DNA from: Mucilaginibacter aurantiaciroseus
GTDB taxonomy: Bacteria > Bacteroidota > Bacteroidia > Sphingobacteriales > Sphingobacteriaceae
Length of the DNA: 64,000 nucleotides
Reading direction: 5' to 3'
Assembly (NCBI RefSeq): GCF_024055595.1
Contig: NZ_JAMXOF010000002.1
Span: forward strand, 620,001-684,000
Below, piece by piece: positions 26,098 to 34,200 of the stretch (positions within the stretch are counted from its first letter, which is position 1; the number at the start of each line of letters is the position of its first letter). The position numbers and the translations under genes are program-made. Under the pieces are notes generated by a model that was given only the letters and a program-made list of their open reading frames with translations, did no database searches and was not told the DNA's origin.

Positions 26098-27954
26098 ATG
26101 AAGAAAACTTTATTTTTAGCTTTCTGCTTTATCCTTCCGGCGTTCAGCTCTTTCGCGCAAAGCGATGCCGCTTACATCAAAGAGAACTATACCAAGTTTG
26201 AATACCAGGTCCCGATGCGCGACGGCAAAAAGCTGTTCACGTCGGTATATGTACCAAAAGATCAGACTAAGAAATATCCCATTATGATGGACCGCACCTG
26301 CTACAGTGTCGCTCCGTATGGGGTTGATAAATATAAAGGCGGCCTTGGCCCCTCAAGCCGGTTTACGCACGATGGATACATATTTGTTTACCAGGATGTG
26401 CGCGGCCGCTGGATGAGCGAAGGCATCTACGAAGAAATGACACCCGAGTTGGAAGCCCACAAAACCAATAAAGATGTTGATGAAGGAACCGATACTTATG
26501 ATACCATCGACTGGCTTATCAAAAACCTGCCAAATAACAATGGCAAGGTAGGGGTATGGGGTATCTCTTATCCCGGCTTTTACACTACTACAGCTTTGCT
26601 AAGCCGTCATCCGGCATTAGTTGCCGCATCACCGCAGGCACCAATTGCCGATCTGTACCGCGATGATACATTCCATAATGGCGCTTTTATGCTGGTGGCA
26701 AACTTTGGTTTCTACCCCGGCTTTACCAACAGGCAGGATGATAAACCAACCCAGCGCCGTACAAATGGCTTTAACCCTGGTACCGAGGATGGCTACAAAT
26801 TCTTTTTGGATATGGGCAGCATGCGCAACTCCAACGTAAAGTATTATAAAGATACCATCCGCCTGTGGAACGAAATGATGGATCACCCCGACTATGATCA
26901 ACATTGGAAAGACCGTAATGTATTAACACACCTGCACGATATTAAGACCGCCGTACTGGTTACAGGAGGCTGGTACGATGCCGAGGACCTTTACGGCGCC
27001 ATTAACACCTATAAAGTATTAGCGAAAAAGAACCCAACCACACCTGTTTACTTTGCTATGGGCCCGTGGGTGCATGGCGGCTGGGCTCGCGGCAATGGCG
27101 ACCATTTGGGCGATGCTGATTTTGGTGGACCAACAGGTCCGTTTTACAGGGAGAAGATAGAGTTTGCGTTCTTTAGCCATTACTTGAAAGGTACCCATCT
27201 AAACATGGCAAAGGTTAACACTTTCGAGACCGGCATAAACCAATGGAAAACTTACAAAGCATGGCCGCCGGTGGAGGCACAAGAGAAAAACCTGTACCTT
27301 TTACCGGGTGGAAAGCTATCTTTTATCGCCCCGGTTTCACCAAAAAACGACTTTAAAGAGTTCGTATCCGACCCCATGAACCCGGTGCCGTTTATTGATG
27401 GTATCGACTTCGATATGAAACAGGAGTACATGACCGCCGACCAACGCTTTGCCGAAAAACGCCCGGACGTACTTACCTACAAAACCGAAGTGCTGGATAA
27501 AGACATTACCATTGCCGGCAACATTTGGGCAAACCTAAAAGTGAGCACCACCGGCACCGATGCCGATTGGGTAGTGAAAGTTTTAGACGTTTACCCCGAT
27601 ACCGCAAGCGCTAATAAATTTACAGGTAAGGATGTAAAAATGGCCGGATACGAACAAATGGTACGCAGCGAGGCGATGCGTGGCAAATACCGCAACAGCT
27701 TTAGCAAACCAGAGCCATTTGTACCCGGCAAAGTAACCCCTGTAAACTTTGAGTTACAGGATGTGCTGCATACCTTTAAAAAAGGCCACCGCATAATGGT
27801 GCAGATTCAAAGCACCTGGTTTCCGCTGATTGACAGGAACACCCAGCAATTTCAGGACATTATGAAGGCTAAAGATACCGACTTTAAAAAGGCAACCCAC
27901 AAAGTGTATAGCTCAAAGGTAAACCCGAGCTATTTGAAGGTGAGGGTGTTGTAA
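26098..27954 (+). CDS. Secreted S15-type peptidase / CocE-NonD family hydrolase
   Basis: A 618-residue protein with a cleavable signal peptide (to about FSSFAQ, residue 21). The alpha/beta-hydrolase core has VWGISYPGFY (nucleophile Ser near residue 156 in G-x-S-x-P-G), GGWYDAEDLYGA with the likely acid, and GPWVHGGWARG with the catalytic-region His. The C-terminal half is the beta-rich PepX_C-like domain (ITIAGNIWANLKVSTTGTDADW). The family includes X-Pro dipeptidyl peptidases, cocaine esterase and glutaryl-7-ACA acylases. Periplasmic cleavage of an acyl-peptide or ester bond is likely; the exact substrate is unknown. Confidence 0.9.
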   Translation: MKKTLFLAFCFILPAFSSFAQSDAAYIKENYTKFEYQVPMRDGKKLFTSVYVPKDQTKKYPIMMDRTCYSVAPYGVDKYKGGLGPSSRFTHDGYIFVYQDVRGRWMSEGIYEEMTPELEAHKTNKDVDEGTDTYDTIDWLIKNLPNNNGKVGVWGISYPGFYTTTALLSRHPALVAASPQAPIADLYRDDTFHNGAFMLVANFGFYPGFTNRQDDKPTQRRTNGFNPGTEDGYKFFLDMGSMRNSNVKYYKDTIRLWNEMMDHPDYDQHWKDRNVLTHLHDIKTAVLVTGGWYDAEDLYGAINTYKVLAKKNPTTPVYFAMGPWVHGGWARGNGDHLGDADFGGPTGPFYREKIEFAFFSHYLKGTHLNMAKVNTFETGINQWKTYKAWPPVEAQEKNLYLLPGGKLSFIAPVSPKNDFKEFVSDPMNPVPFIDGIDFDMKQEYMTADQRFAEKRPDVLTYKTEVLDKDITIAGNIWANLKVSTTGTDADWVVKVLDVYPDTASANKFTGKDVKMAGYEQMVRSEAMRGKYRNSFSKPEPFVPGKVTPVNFELQDVLHTFKKGHRIMVQIQSTWFPLIDRNTQQFQDIMKAKDTDFKKATHKVYSSKVNPSYLKVRVL

Positions 27955-27955
27955 G

Positions 27956-28141
27956 ATGAAACCTCTTAAAGTGACAAGGATTGCTATTGCTGCGCTTGCA
28001 GTATTCTTTTTGGCTGTGTATAATGCAAGCGGACATATTATATCGCTGTAGAAAAATTTGATATTTATAATTATTGCATTAATAGTATCTTCATTAGTGT
28101 TGATGATAAATTCAATAAAAAAAATCGGCATAATCCCTTAA
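27956..28141 (+). pseudogene. Small two-helix membrane protein split by an in-frame TAG
   Basis: An ATG one base after the S15 stop opens a frame of 31 codons (MKPLKVTRIAIAALAVFF start, one hydrophobic helix) that ends at TAG 28049-28051. The same frame then continues for 29 codons with a second hydrophobic helix (LIFIIIALIVSSLVLMI) to TAA at 28141. Read through, it is a plausible 61-residue protein with two membrane helices. A nonsense mutation in a small membrane protein is the simplest explanation; no family is recognised. Confidence 0.45.
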
Positions 28142-28167
28142 TACAAAAAAAATAGTTTGATCAACTT

Positions 28168-28581
28168 ATGCAAAATATCAACATCACCGCTATCCAGCAC
28201 ATCGGCATCCCGGTGACGGATATCATCGCCTCGCAAACGTTCTATGAATGCCTGGGCTTTGCCAATGTGATGCAGGCCGGCTTTACAGATGGCGGCAAAC
28301 CCGGCACCTGCGTAATGATGCAGCGCGACCAGATGATGATCGAACTTTACCAGCTCCCCGAGCCGGGCTTATCAGAGATCCGCACACGTGGTAACGGGAA
28401 TATAGATCATGTGGCATTTAACGTGCCGGATATTGATGAAGCTTTTGCTACCGTTAAACAAGCGGGCTTCAACATCATCGAACCCGAGCCGGTATACCTG
28501 CAATTTTGGGTTAAGGGTTGCAAGTACTTCAACATTACCGGGCCGGATGGCGAACGGTTAGAATTTAACCAGATCCTTTAA
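28168..28581 (+). CDS. VOC family (glyoxalase/bleomycin-resistance type) protein
   Basis: A 137-residue protein with two beta-alpha-beta-beta-beta units. IQHIGIPVTDIIASQTFYEC (residues about 7-26) carries the first metal-site His and IDHVAFNVPDIDEAFATV (about 73-90) the second. The Glu residues in MIELYQL and ERLEFNQ complete a likely 2-His/2-Glu site. Members are glyoxalases, dioxygenases or resistance proteins, and the substrate cannot be named. Confidence 0.88.
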   Translation: MQNINITAIQHIGIPVTDIIASQTFYECLGFANVMQAGFTDGGKPGTCVMMQRDQMMIELYQLPEPGLSEIRTRGNGNIDHVAFNVPDIDEAFATVKQAGFNIIEPEPVYLQFWVKGCKYFNITGPDGERLEFNQIL

Positions 28582-28624
28582 ACATTTTAATAATTTGCTA
28601 TGTTTGCATAGTAAATTATTATTG

Positions 28625-28942
28625 ATGCGGTTTACCTTGTTAAAGCATTTATTGATTTGTTTATGTGTGTTTGCCCTGCTGGAAAGTACAGGTATCTCTG
28701 TGCTGTCTGTCATAGCCGAGCACCACATCAGCCAAACAGATAGTCAGTTGGCCAATGATGATGAAAATACTGCAGAGCATAACGAAACCAAAGGAGGCAA
28801 TCCTAAAGAGCTTTGGGCGGTAAACCCTGCAACCCTGCCACAGGTTTACATCGCCATTAAAACAATAATTTACCCCTACGAAAAGCACACAGCCCATTTA
28901 GCCTGGGTGCCGCCCGTTCCTACCCCACCGCCAAACGCATAG
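28625..28942 (+). CDS. Small secreted protein of unknown function
   Basis: A 105-residue protein from the ATG at 28625; an in-frame start 10 codons earlier (28595) would disrupt the signal peptide. The N-terminus (MRFTLLKHLLICLCVFALLE) is hydrophobic and signal-like. The middle is acidic and polar (QLANDDENTAEHNETKGG) and the C-terminus is proline-rich (WVPPVPTPPPNA). No family was recognised. It probably acts in the periplasm or at the envelope. Confidence 0.55.
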   Translation: MRFTLLKHLLICLCVFALLESTGISVLSVIAEHHISQTDSQLANDDENTAEHNETKGGNPKELWAVNPATLPQVYIAIKTIIYPYEKHTAHLAWVPPVPTPPPNA

Positions 28943-29014
28943 TTTAATTATTTGTCTTTTTATTATGCCCGCTATATTGGTAAGGCTATTATGTACATTA
29001 AACTATTTTACGTC

Positions 29015-29440
29015 ATGAAAATTTACATTCCATTTATATTGTTTTTACTTATCGTGCTGTCTGCATTTTGCGCATCGGCACAAACCCTTAGCGATGCGCA
29101 GATCAAAACCAACGCAGCGCCGGTAACCAATTCGCTTAGTTATATCAACAGGCTTCAACCGGTTACGTATCAGTATAACCGTAGCGAGTACAAGCAGCTT
29201 AACCTGCCCACAGGTACGCAGTTTGGTTTTATAGCAAACGATGCAAAGCTGGTGGTGCCATCTGCCATTACCACGCACAACAATTGGTACACGGCGGGCA
29301 AAGGCAGCCAGCGGGCCTTAACTACTACCGAGGTAGATTTTCAAAAACTGGTACCGCTATTGGTTGGCGCGGTTAAGGAGCAGCAAGCCCAGATAGAGCA
29401 GCTGCGAGCCGAAATAGATCAGCTCAAAAACAGCAAATAA
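29015..29440 (+). CDS. Secreted protein with intramolecular-chaperone (S74 endosialidase-like) region
   Basis: A 141-residue protein from the ATG at 29015, which gives a clean signal peptide ending CASAQ. The mature part has INRLQPVTYQYN, FGFIANDAKLVVPSAI and VDFQKLVPLLVGAVKEQQAQ followed by a short coiled coil (IEQLRAEIDQLKNSK). This order matches the C-terminal chaperone domain of tail-fibre and endosialidase-type proteins (Peptidase_S74). In those proteins it helps trimer folding and then is cleaved. Here it stands almost alone without a fibre domain, which is common in Bacteroidota surface proteins. Confidence 0.65.
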   Translation: MKIYIPFILFLLIVLSAFCASAQTLSDAQIKTNAAPVTNSLSYINRLQPVTYQYNRSEYKQLNLPTGTQFGFIANDAKLVVPSAITTHNNWYTAGKGSQRALTTTEVDFQKLVPLLVGAVKEQQAQIEQLRAEIDQLKNSK

Positions 29441-29540
29441 GCTACGTTTTAAAAGCAGTACCAAATGGGTGCTGCTTTTATTTTTTCAAGGATGTAGCAA
29501 TAGGGTAGTGCTAAGCGTAATAGATACAAACAAACCTATT

Positions 29541-29963
29541 ATGTATAAGAAACTACTTTTAGTAATGATGCTGGCTGTCAGCCTGTCGGCATGTAAGAAA
29601 AACGAGAATAAATCGGCCTGTGGTACACAAACCTGTACAGCAGTATTTGCAGTCGTTAACTTTTCATTTACCGATGCCGCGGGGAAACCAACGGAAATTA
29701 AAGATGTAACATTAATAAATGTGCGTACGGGTAAAGCTGTGCCGGCTACATCTTATGCGGCTACCGTAAATATGGTACCAGGGGCCATAATTGTGGCTAC
29801 CGATGAAACCAAAAGCGCGTTCTCTAACGAGGGCGACGATATCCGTATAACGGCTACAAGTGTGGCAACCAACAAAACCAAACAGGTTACCATTAAAGTA
29901 TCCGGCGGGTGCAATTGCCATGTTGTCAAAGTATCGGGCGTTGATACTATAAAATTCGACTAA
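29541..29963 (+). CDS. Putative lipoprotein
   Basis: A 140-residue protein from the ATG at 29541, with signal peptide and lipobox (VSLSAC, Cys at residue 18) followed by KKNENKSACGTQTC. The rest is predicted beta-rich and contains a GCNCH motif near the end. The two Cys pairs (CGTQTC and CNC) could form disulphides or bind a metal; this is speculation. No family was recognised. An open extension of 24 codons upstream exists but is not needed. Confidence 0.65.
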   Translation: MYKKLLLVMMLAVSLSACKKNENKSACGTQTCTAVFAVVNFSFTDAAGKPTEIKDVTLINVRTGKAVPATSYAATVNMVPGAIIVATDETKSAFSNEGDDIRITATSVATNKTKQVTIKVSGGCNCHVVKVSGVDTIKFD

Positions 29964-29980
29964 CAATTTCATACTATCCT

Positions 29981-30059
29981 TGTTACAATTCAGTTTATAG
30001 TACTTAGCTTTAGCACACCAATATACATGCTTTAGCATACCCCAAACTGAATTGTAACA
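29981..30059. repeat. 16-bp perfect inverted repeat immediately upstream of the GH32 gene
   Basis: Arms 29981-29996 (TGTTACAATTCAGTTT) and 30044-30059 are perfect reverse complements around 47 bp. The spacer itself contains GCTTTAGCA twice in direct order. The right arm ends 3 bp before the GH32 ATG at 30063, so the transcript would fold the 5' leader into a long hairpin next to the start codon. It may be a regulatory leader or a miniature mobile element. Confidence 0.8.
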
Positions 30060-30062
30060 TAC

Positions 30063-31583
30063 ATGGACATTAAAAGAATTTTACTTACCGGCTGCTTTAT
30101 TTTAGCGGCAACAGCATCGCAGGCACAAAAAGCAACCCCAAAACTATACCACGAACAATACCGTTTACAGGCACACTTTTCGCCTAAAGAAAAATGGACT
30201 AACGACCCTAACGGGATGGTATATTATAAAGGTAATTACCACCTCTTCTTCCAGTATTACCCCAAGGCCACTGTTTGGGGGCCAATGCACTGGGGCCATG
30301 CAGTTAGTAAGGACATGATCCATTGGAAACAACTGCCAATCGCTTTGTATCCCGATAAACTGGGTTACATCTTTAGCGGCAGTGTGGTGGTTGATGAAAA
30401 TAACACCTCCGGCCTTGGCACAAATGATAAGCCCGCCATGGTAGCCATATTTACCCACCACGACCCAAAAGGGGAGAAGGCGGGTTCATCTGTCTACCAA
30501 AATCAAAGCCTGGCTTACAGCCTTGATGAAGGCACCACCTGGGCAAAGTACACCAGCAACCCGGTGCTTAAAAACCCGGGTATAAAAGACTTTCGCGACC
30601 CTAAAGTGTTCTGGTACGCAAAGGATAAAAAATGGATGATGAGCTTGGCTACTAAAGACAGAATAACCTTCTATTCGTCGCCAAACCTTAAGGATTGGAC
30701 AAAAGAAAGTGATTTTGGCCAGATGCTGGGCGCACACGGCGGCGTTTGGGAGTGCCCGGATCTGTTCCCGCTAAAACTAAATGGTAAAGAATATTGGGTG
30801 TTATTGGTAAGCATTAACCCCGGCGGCCCAAATAAAGGCTCGGCTACGCAATACTTTGTAGGCCATTTTGATGGTAAAACCTTTACGCCAAGCAGCACAC
30901 AAACCAAGTGGATAGATTACGGGCCCGATGATTACGCGGGTGTAACCTTTGGCAATACCGGCAGCCGCAAGGTGTTTTTAGGCTGGATGGGTAACTGGCT
31001 TTATGCTAACCAGGTGCCAACCGTAAAATGGCGCAATGCCATGACTATCCCACGCGAGTTATCGTTAAAACTAACCGCGGGTGATATTTTCCTAACCTCG
31101 AACCCGGTGGAGGAATTGGACAAGATCGTAAACAAAACCATTAAGATTGATGCATTGCTGTTGGCTAAAAACAACAATGTGTTTTCGGTTATCAAGCAAA
31201 CGCCATCGCAATATGTCCTAAAGTTTAATACCAAAGCGGTAAAGGATTATTCCGTAGTACTATCAAATGCAACCGGCGAAAAGTTAGTTGTGGGTTACGA
31301 TGCCAAAAACACCCGCTATTATATCGACCGTACCAAGGCAGGGCAAAGCGCGTTCAACAAACAGTTTGCAAGCGTAACCTATGTACCGAGGGTCTCGCTG
31401 TTACCAACCTCAAACTTTCAGTTATTGGTTGAGGCCTCGTCCGTAGAGCTATTTGCCGATGGTGGATTGAGCAACATGACAGGCGTATTCTTCCCTAAAA
31501 AACCATACACACGTTTAAGTATTGTAAACAACGGTATGGAGATAGAGAAGCTACAAATACAACCTTTAAGATCCATTTGGTAG
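30063..31583 (+). CDS. Secreted glycoside hydrolase family 32 (levanase/inulinase/invertase type)
   Basis: A 506-residue protein with a signal peptide (to about SQAQ, residue 22). GH32 signatures are intact: WTNDPNGMVYY (residues 45-55, Asp48 nucleophile), FRDPKVFWY (about 177-185, transition-state Asp) and WECPDLFPL (about 229, Glu acid/base). The C-terminal beta-sandwich has VELFADGG. The enzyme splits beta-fructosides such as sucrose, levan or inulin in the periplasm or outside. No fructan uptake genes (SusCD) or fructokinase are adjacent, so it appears isolated. It is flanked by long perfect inverted repeats on both sides. Confidence 0.93.
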   Translation: MDIKRILLTGCFILAATASQAQKATPKLYHEQYRLQAHFSPKEKWTNDPNGMVYYKGNYHLFFQYYPKATVWGPMHWGHAVSKDMIHWKQLPIALYPDKLGYIFSGSVVVDENNTSGLGTNDKPAMVAIFTHHDPKGEKAGSSVYQNQSLAYSLDEGTTWAKYTSNPVLKNPGIKDFRDPKVFWYAKDKKWMMSLATKDRITFYSSPNLKDWTKESDFGQMLGAHGGVWECPDLFPLKLNGKEYWVLLVSINPGGPNKGSATQYFVGHFDGKTFTPSSTQTKWIDYGPDDYAGVTFGNTGSRKVFLGWMGNWLYANQVPTVKWRNAMTIPRELSLKLTAGDIFLTSNPVEELDKIVNKTIKIDALLLAKNNNVFSVIKQTPSQYVLKFNTKAVKDYSVVLSNATGEKLVVGYDAKNTRYYIDRTKAGQSAFNKQFASVTYVPRVSLLPTSNFQLLVEASSVELFADGGLSNMTGVFFPKKPYTRLSIVNNGMEIEKLQIQPLRSIW

Positions 31584-31610
31584 TATCGCTGTCCCGCTTA
31601 TTATTACACA

Positions 31611-31667
31611 ATACATCTTAAATATATAAAATATTAATAATCAATATTTTATATATTTAAGATGTAT
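31611..31667. repeat. 25-bp perfect inverted repeat after the GH32 gene
   Basis: Arms 31611-31635 (starting ATACATCTTAAATATATAAA) and 31643-31667 are exact reverse complements around a 7-nt loop. It starts 27 bp after the GH32 stop. It is AT-rich and lacks a following T-run, so it is a strong transcript hairpin (3'-end stabiliser or terminator) or a palindromic element. Confidence 0.85.
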
Positions 31668-31700
31668 AAATTAATAGGCGACTTAAAACTCATCTAATTC

Positions 31701-31791
31701 ATTGTCAAATAGTTAATTATTTTTTAGGGTGTCCCACTTATTTCTAAATGGGACGGAATGGGACACCTTTTTTTAGGATTTATTTGACAAT
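31701..31791. repeat. Nested palindromic element between GH32 and purU
   Basis: An outer 11-bp perfect inverted repeat (ATTGTCAAATA at 31701-31711, TATTTGACAAT at 31781-31791) encloses an inner 9-bp one (GGTGTCCCA at 31728-31736, TGGGACACC at 31759-31767). Another TGGGAC at 31749 allows an alternative, shorter inner stem. The 91-bp nested structure resembles a miniature palindromic unit. Confidence 0.7.
31728..31774 (+). terminator. Intrinsic terminator between convergent GH32 and purU
   Basis: The inner GGTGTCCCA/TGGGACACC stem (31728-31767) is followed by seven T residues (31768-31774) on the plus strand, the standard intrinsic terminator layout. No T-run follows on the minus strand. Confidence 0.65.
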
Positions 31792-31857
31792 TAAACACCC
31801 CAAAAGCGCCTTACATTCGTACTGCTGGGGCAGCGTGTCGCGTGTGTCCCAAATCTG

Positions 31858-32682
31858 CTACTCCAACACCACCGTTTTATTCTTAAACACAAACACCCGG
31901 TCATCAAACACCAGTTTTAGCGCTTTGGCTAAAACGGCGGTTTCTATCTCCTTGCCGGCCTTTACCATATCGGGTACGGTAAGGGAATGGTTGGCAGGAA
32001 TAATTTGCTGCGCGATGATGGGGCCTTCGTCCAGTTCATCGGTTACGTAATGTGCGGTGGCGCCTATCAGTTTTACCCCGCGTTCATAAGCCTGGCGGTA
32101 GGGGCTGGCACCCGCGAAAGCGGGCAAAAACGAGTGGTGGATATTGATGATCTGCAAAGGGAATTGGCTCACAAAATTATGCGACAAAATGCGCATGAAT
32201 TTTGCCAAAACCAGGAAATCAAATTCGTATTTTTTGGTGACGTCGATAACGCTTTGCTCAAAGGCATTTTTGTCTGTCCCGGCCTCCAAATAGTAAAAAG
32301 GGACGTCGAAACGGCGGCAAATGTCTTGCAAGGTCTCATGGTTGCCAATTACGCATTGCACGCTGGCTCCCAGTGTTTTAAAATAATTTCGTACCAAAAT
32401 ATCGGCAAGGCAATGATATTCTTTAGTTACCAGTACAATTACTTTTTTCTCCGGAACGGGGTTTGTTTTAATAAGGGCGTTATCCGGCAAAATATCTTTT
32501 AAACTTTCTTCAAGTCCTTCATAGCCACCGGTTTTATCTACCTCCAGGCGCATAAAAAACAGGTTGGCGGTATTGTCTACATGCTCGTGCATGCTAACAA
32601 TGTTATACTCTTTTTGGGCAAGCAGGCCCGATATGGCTGCCACCAGGCCTACGCGGTCTGTACATTGGATTACAATGATCAT
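31858..32682 (-). CDS. purU: Formyltetrahydrofolate deformylase
   Basis: A 274-residue enzyme that hydrolyses 10-formyl-THF to formate and THF, feeding PurT-dependent purine synthesis and balancing one-carbon pools. The N-terminal ACT domain (IVIQCTDRVGLVAAISGLLA) covers residues 1-80. The formyltransferase-like domain has IINIHHSFLPAFAGASPY (catalytic Asn and His, about 190-207) and DELDEGPIIAQ (catalytic Asp). Length is normal. It is convergent with GH32 and divergent from mraZ. Confidence 0.94.
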   Translation of the reverse strand: MIIVIQCTDRVGLVAAISGLLAQKEYNIVSMHEHVDNTANLFFMRLEVDKTGGYEGLEESLKDILPDNALIKTNPVPEKKVIVLVTKEYHCLADILVRNYFKTLGASVQCVIGNHETLQDICRRFDVPFYYLEAGTDKNAFEQSVIDVTKKYEFDFLVLAKFMRILSHNFVSQFPLQIINIHHSFLPAFAGASPYRQAYERGVKLIGATAHYVTDELDEGPIIAQQIIPANHSLTVPDMVKAGKEIETAVLAKALKLVFDDRVFVFKNKTVVLE

Positions 32683-32687
32683 GTTTT

Positions 32688-32714
32688 ACTGTATAAAATA
32701 CAGTCTCAAAGCTA
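32688..32714 (-). promoter_or_regulatory. Candidate purU promoter with overlapping operator
   Basis: On the minus strand, TAGCTTTG (32714 to 32707) matches TAnnTTTG, 24 bp before the purU start. Just downstream, at the expected transcription start, lies the perfect inverted repeat ACTGTA/TACAGT (32688-32693 and 32699-32704, 5-bp spacer). A repressor or RNA-level control site is plausible; the factor is unknown. Confidence 0.4.
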
Positions 32715-32770
32715 TAATTATTAAGAAGATAACATAGCCGAAAAGGCATCAAAAATGTTGAAAACTTTTG

Positions 32771-32800
32771 GTGGTAAAAAGTGGTATAAAGTGGTAAAAG
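32771..32800 (+). promoter_or_regulatory. MraZ-binding boxes (three 10-bp direct repeats)
   Basis: GTGGTAAAAA, GTGGTATAAA and GTGGTAAAAG follow each other without spacer, 41 bp upstream of the mraZ start. Known MraZ sites are three or more direct repeats in 10-bp register upstream of mraZ, with a TGGG core in E. coli and AAAGTG in Mycoplasma. The AAAGTGGT core here fits this pattern. Auto-control of the dcw operon by MraZ is expected. Confidence 0.85.
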
Positions 32801-32840
32801 TAATCTACTTTTACGTTACACATGTTGTTGACCCTATAGA

Positions 32841-33305
32841 ATGTCCTATTTAACCGGAGAATTTAATTGTAAACTGGATGCCAAAGGGCGGATGATGATC
32901 CCTGCGGACCTTAAGAAACAGCTTCCAGAAGCTGAGAAAGAGGGTCTTGTGATCAATCGTGGCCTTGAGAACAATCTTGTTATTTACACTAAACGGGAAT
33001 GGGACATTAAGCTTGGTGAACTAAGCAAACTTAACGAATACGATAGAAAAGCCATCAAATTTGTAAGATATTTTATGGCCGGTGCAACAAATTTGCTGCC
33101 GGACGGCACTGGGAGGATCAACCTGCCGAAGAGTTTATTGGATTACGCGGGCATTACCAACGAGGTTGTGTTAACCTGTATGCTTAATAAAGTAGAGGTT
33201 TGGGACAAAAATGCGCACGAGAAAATGATAAGTGAAGAGCCTGAAAATTTTGCGGCACTGGCCGAAGAAGTAATGGCTAATAAAGGAAAGGGGCGCGATG
33301 AGTAA
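32841..33305 (+). CDS. mraZ: Transcriptional regulator MraZ
   Basis: A 154-residue protein with two MraZ/AbrB-like halves, each with a D-x-x-x-R motif: LDAKGRMMIP (residues about 12-21) and PDGTGRINLP (about 87-96). MraZ oligomers bind the repeated boxes upstream and adjust dcw expression. The gene is first in the cluster and overlaps rsmH by 8 bp. Confidence 0.96.
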   Translation: MSYLTGEFNCKLDAKGRMMIPADLKKQLPEAEKEGLVINRGLENNLVIYTKREWDIKLGELSKLNEYDRKAIKFVRYFMAGATNLLPDGTGRINLPKSLLDYAGITNEVVLTCMLNKVEVWDKNAHEKMISEEPENFAALAEEVMANKGKGRDE

Positions 33306-34200
33306 TTACCATACCCCTGTTATGCTGGCCGAGTGCATAGAAGCGCTAAATATTAAACCAAATGGTACTTACGTTGATGTAACCTTTGGTGGTGGCGGGC
33401 ACTCGCGCGAGATCATGAAACACCTTGGCGAAGGCGGCCGTTTGTTTGCTTTTGACCAGGATGCGGATTCGCAGCAAAATTTGATAGAGGATGACAGGTT
33501 TACCTTCATCGATCAAAACTTTAGGTACCTGAAAAATTTTTCCCGCTTGCATGACGCTATCCCGGTTGACGGGATATTGGCGGATTTGGGCGTATCATCA
33601 TACCAGTTTGACCAGGCCGAGCGTGGTTTTTCTATTCGGTTTGATGCCGAGCTGGATATGCGCATGAACCAGGCATCAGACCTGAGCGCTAAAGAAGTGG
33701 TGAACAATTATAGCGAGGCTGATCTGCACCGCATTTTTGGTATGTACGGCGAAGTGCAAAACGCGAAATCGCTTGCTAAAACCATTGTAACGGCAAGGCT
33801 TAACGGCCCGATATTTACCATAGCCGATCTGAAGAACGCGATAAGCAACATCACCCCGAGGGGGAAAGAAAATAAATACCTGGCGCAGGTTTTCCAGGCG
33901 CTAAGGATAGAGGTTAACCAGGAGCTGGAAGCGCTGAAAGATTTCCTGATGCAATCGGCAGATGTGCTGGCAACAGGGGGTAGGCTGGTGGTCATGTCTT
34001 ACCACTCGCTGGAAGACAGGCTGGTGAAAAATTTCATCGCCAAAGGTAAATTTAGCGGCGAGGTAGAGAAGGATTTTTACGGAAACAACAACCGCCCGTT
34101 TGACGGGGTTAGCAGAGGTGCCATTGTAGCCACCGACGAAGAGATAGTATTAAATAACAGGGCACGCAGTGCAAAATTAAGGATAGCTGTAAAAAAATGA
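33298..34200 (+). CDS. rsmH: 16S rRNA (cytosine-1402-N4)-methyltransferase
   Basis: A 300-residue enzyme (also MraW) that methylates C1402 of 16S rRNA. The SAM motif is VDVTFGGGGHSREI (residues about 23-36). DGILADLGVSSYQFDQAERGFS, HRIFGMYGEVQNAKSLA and VMSYHSLEDRLVKNF are the family blocks. Overlap with mraZ (8 bp) and with the next gene (ATGA) shows one operon. Confidence 0.96.
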   Translation: MSNYHTPVMLAECIEALNIKPNGTYVDVTFGGGGHSREIMKHLGEGGRLFAFDQDADSQQNLIEDDRFTFIDQNFRYLKNFSRLHDAIPVDGILADLGVSSYQFDQAERGFSIRFDAELDMRMNQASDLSAKEVVNNYSEADLHRIFGMYGEVQNAKSLAKTIVTARLNGPIFTIADLKNAISNITPRGKENKYLAQVFQALRIEVNQELEALKDFLMQSADVLATGGRLVVMSYHSLEDRLVKNFIAKGKFSGEVEKDFYGNNNRPFDGVSRGAIVATDEEIVLNNRARSAKLRIAVKK

